NCBI GenBank assembly: GCA_934247335.1
Contig: CAKQJJ010000001.1
Coordinates: 1-43,254, forward strand
Reading direction: 5' to 3'
Source of the DNA: an uncultured Clostridia bacterium
GTDB taxonomy: Bacteria; Bacillota; Clostridia; Christensenellales; Pumilibacteraceae
Length of the DNA: 43,254 bases
This document shows, in pieces, positions 42,162 to 43,254 of the stretch (the first letter of the stretch is position 1; each line of letters begins with the position of its first letter). Under the pieces are notes generated by a model. The model searched no databases, was not told where the DNA came from, and saw only the letters and a program-made list of their open reading frames with translations. The translations under genes and the position numbers were made by a program.

Positions 42162-43254
42162 AACGTTTTTTCTCCTTTGTTAGCGGTACGCTTGTTGTAG
42201 AGGATTACGCCGACAACCACGAGAGCGATTGCGACTGCCCAGATGAAGCAGGTCCACCACCACGAACCGATCGTATAAACCATAGCTGCTACGGTGTACG
42301 AAGCTACTATCCAGAACAAGAGCGTCCATTTATAACGTTTTTTATTCTGCAATTCCGCTTTTGCGGTAGCTACTGCGGCAAAGCAAGGAATAGTGGTCAT
42401 GTTGAATGCGATGAACGAGATAAGTCCGGGAACGGTAATACCGGTATCTGCAATCATCTGCGCGACGTACGTTACGCCGGATTCGTCCTCTGCCATTGCA
42501 TGTCCGAGCAGGCATGCTGCGATGACGCCGAAGGTAGAAATGACGTTTTCCTTTGCGATAAGTCCGGAGACCGCAGCAAGCACAAAAACCCAACCTGTAG
42601 CACCGAGCTGACTTCCGAATCCGAGAGGAGTGAACAGAGGCTGAACCAGCTTACTGATGCTTGCAAGAATACTCTTGTCTATCTCTTCGTCGGCAAGCAA
42701 CGTCCACGAGAAGTCGAAGTGAGTGAGTACCCAGATAACGATGGTGGAAACCAGAATAATGGTGAACGCTTTCTTTACGAAGTGCTTGGTCTTATCCCAC
42801 AGGTGAGCCATAAGGTTCTTGAACTGCGGCATATGATAAGCCGGAAGCTCCATAATGAAGGGCGGGGTTTCGCCTTTGAGCGTGGTAGAGCGCATCAAAA
42901 GCACGCTGCATATTGCAACTACGATACCCAGCAGGTACATGCTGTACGTAATTACGTCGGCATTGCCCGTTCCTGCGTTTGCGACTATCGCACCGGCAAT
43001 TGCCGTCAGGATAGGCAGTTTAGCACCGCACGAGAAGAACGGAATTACGCGGACCGTAGCGGTACGTTCTTTTTCGTCGGCAAGCGTTCGTGTGTTTATC
43101 ATTGCGGGGACCGAGCAACCGAAGCCCATGATCATGGGCAGGAACGCACGACCCGACAAACCGAATTTACGGAACATTCTGTCCAGAATAAAGGCGATAC
43201 GAGCCATATATCCGGAGTCTTCGAGGATTGAGAAGAACAGGAACAGAACGAGGA
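42158..43254 (-). CDS. feoB: Ferrous iron transport protein B, C-terminal part
   Basis: Only the membrane part is inside the window; the N-terminal G-protein domain lies beyond base 43254. The reading frame is open through the right edge, and the first residues read FSILEDSGYMARIAF, so the Met at 43207 is internal and not a start. Gate-domain marks are GFGCSVPAMINTRT and FFSCGAKLPI, which carry the conserved pore cysteines, and GWVFVLAAVSGLIAKENV in the second Gate half. FeoB imports Fe(II) across the membrane under anaerobic conditions. The downstream FeoB-associated gene overlaps by four bases. The promoter and any feoA lie outside the window. Confidence 0.96.
   Translation of the reverse strand, partial: LVLFLFFSILEDSGYMARIAFILDRMFRKFGLSGRAFLPMIMGFGCSVPAMINTRTLADEKERTATVRVIPFFSCGAKLPILTAIAGAIVANAGTGNADVITYSMYLLGIVVAICSVLLMRSTTLKGETPPFIMELPAYHMPQFKNLMAHLWDKTKHFVKKAFTIILVSTIVIWVLTHFDFSWTLLADEEIDKSILASISKLVQPLFTPLGFGSQLGATGWVFVLAAVSGLIAKENVISTFGVIAACLLGHAMAEDESGVTYVAQMIADTGITVPGLISFIAFNMTTIPCFAAVATAKAELQNKKRYKWTLLFWIVASYTVAAMVYTIGSWWWTCFIWAVAIALVVVGVILYNKRTANKGEKTL

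Noticed and set aside
42158..43207. FeoB-like gene starting at 43207
   Set aside because: The frame stays open to the window edge and the upstream residues match FeoB, so that Met is internal.

Overview
This window looks like a chromosomal segment of an anaerobic, low-to-mid GC member of the Bacillota (Clostridia), probably from a gut or rumen community. The evidence is a PyrR attenuation leader, a DegV-family protein, a FeoB-associated Cys-rich membrane protein, strong SD sequences (AGGAGG type), consensus sigma-A promoters, and very large lipobox-bearing surface proteins built from BspA-type leucine-rich repeats and InlB B-repeats. I cannot name the genus. Every gene I can support is on the minus strand, so transcription runs from high to low coordinates. 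I see no tRNA, rRNA, CRISPR array, insertion sequence or phage gene.

In transcription order: 43254-41937 holds the 3' part of feoB and a small FeoB-associated protein (iron uptake). 41705-37463 holds two carbohydrate-active enzymes in separate units: a GH39-like lipoprotein glycosidase and a GH116/DUF608 glycosidase that is broken by a single-base frameshift in an A6 run. 37293-34001 holds aspA and pckA (aspartate/fumarate and oxaloacetate/PEP metabolism), each with its own promoter and terminator. 33390-24661 is a single 2909-residue BspA-like lipoprotein gene, preceded by a cluster of palindromes directly upstream of its promoter.

24485-8285 is the most notable part: an apparent operon of about 16 kb with one recognisable promoter at its head and a strong terminator at its end. 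It encodes a membrane protein with an extracytoplasmic InlB-like domain, a MoxR AAA+ ATPase, a DUF58 protein, a BatA-like VWA protein, a GATase-like membrane protein with two VWA domains, a 1007-residue LRR lipoprotein and a 1726-residue repeat lipoprotein. A MoxR/VWA machine is thus apparently co-transcribed with giant surface lipoproteins, next to a third one. I propose that it helps mature, assemble or display them; this is inference.

8050-1 is mostly housekeeping: a DegV-family protein with a GNAT-like protein; pyrR-uraA behind a PyrR-type attenuator; recF, away from its usual dnaA-dnaN-gyrB setting and apparently leaderless; and a heterodimeric ABC exporter operon whose leader contains an intrinsic terminator immediately before the SD, which suggests attenuation control.
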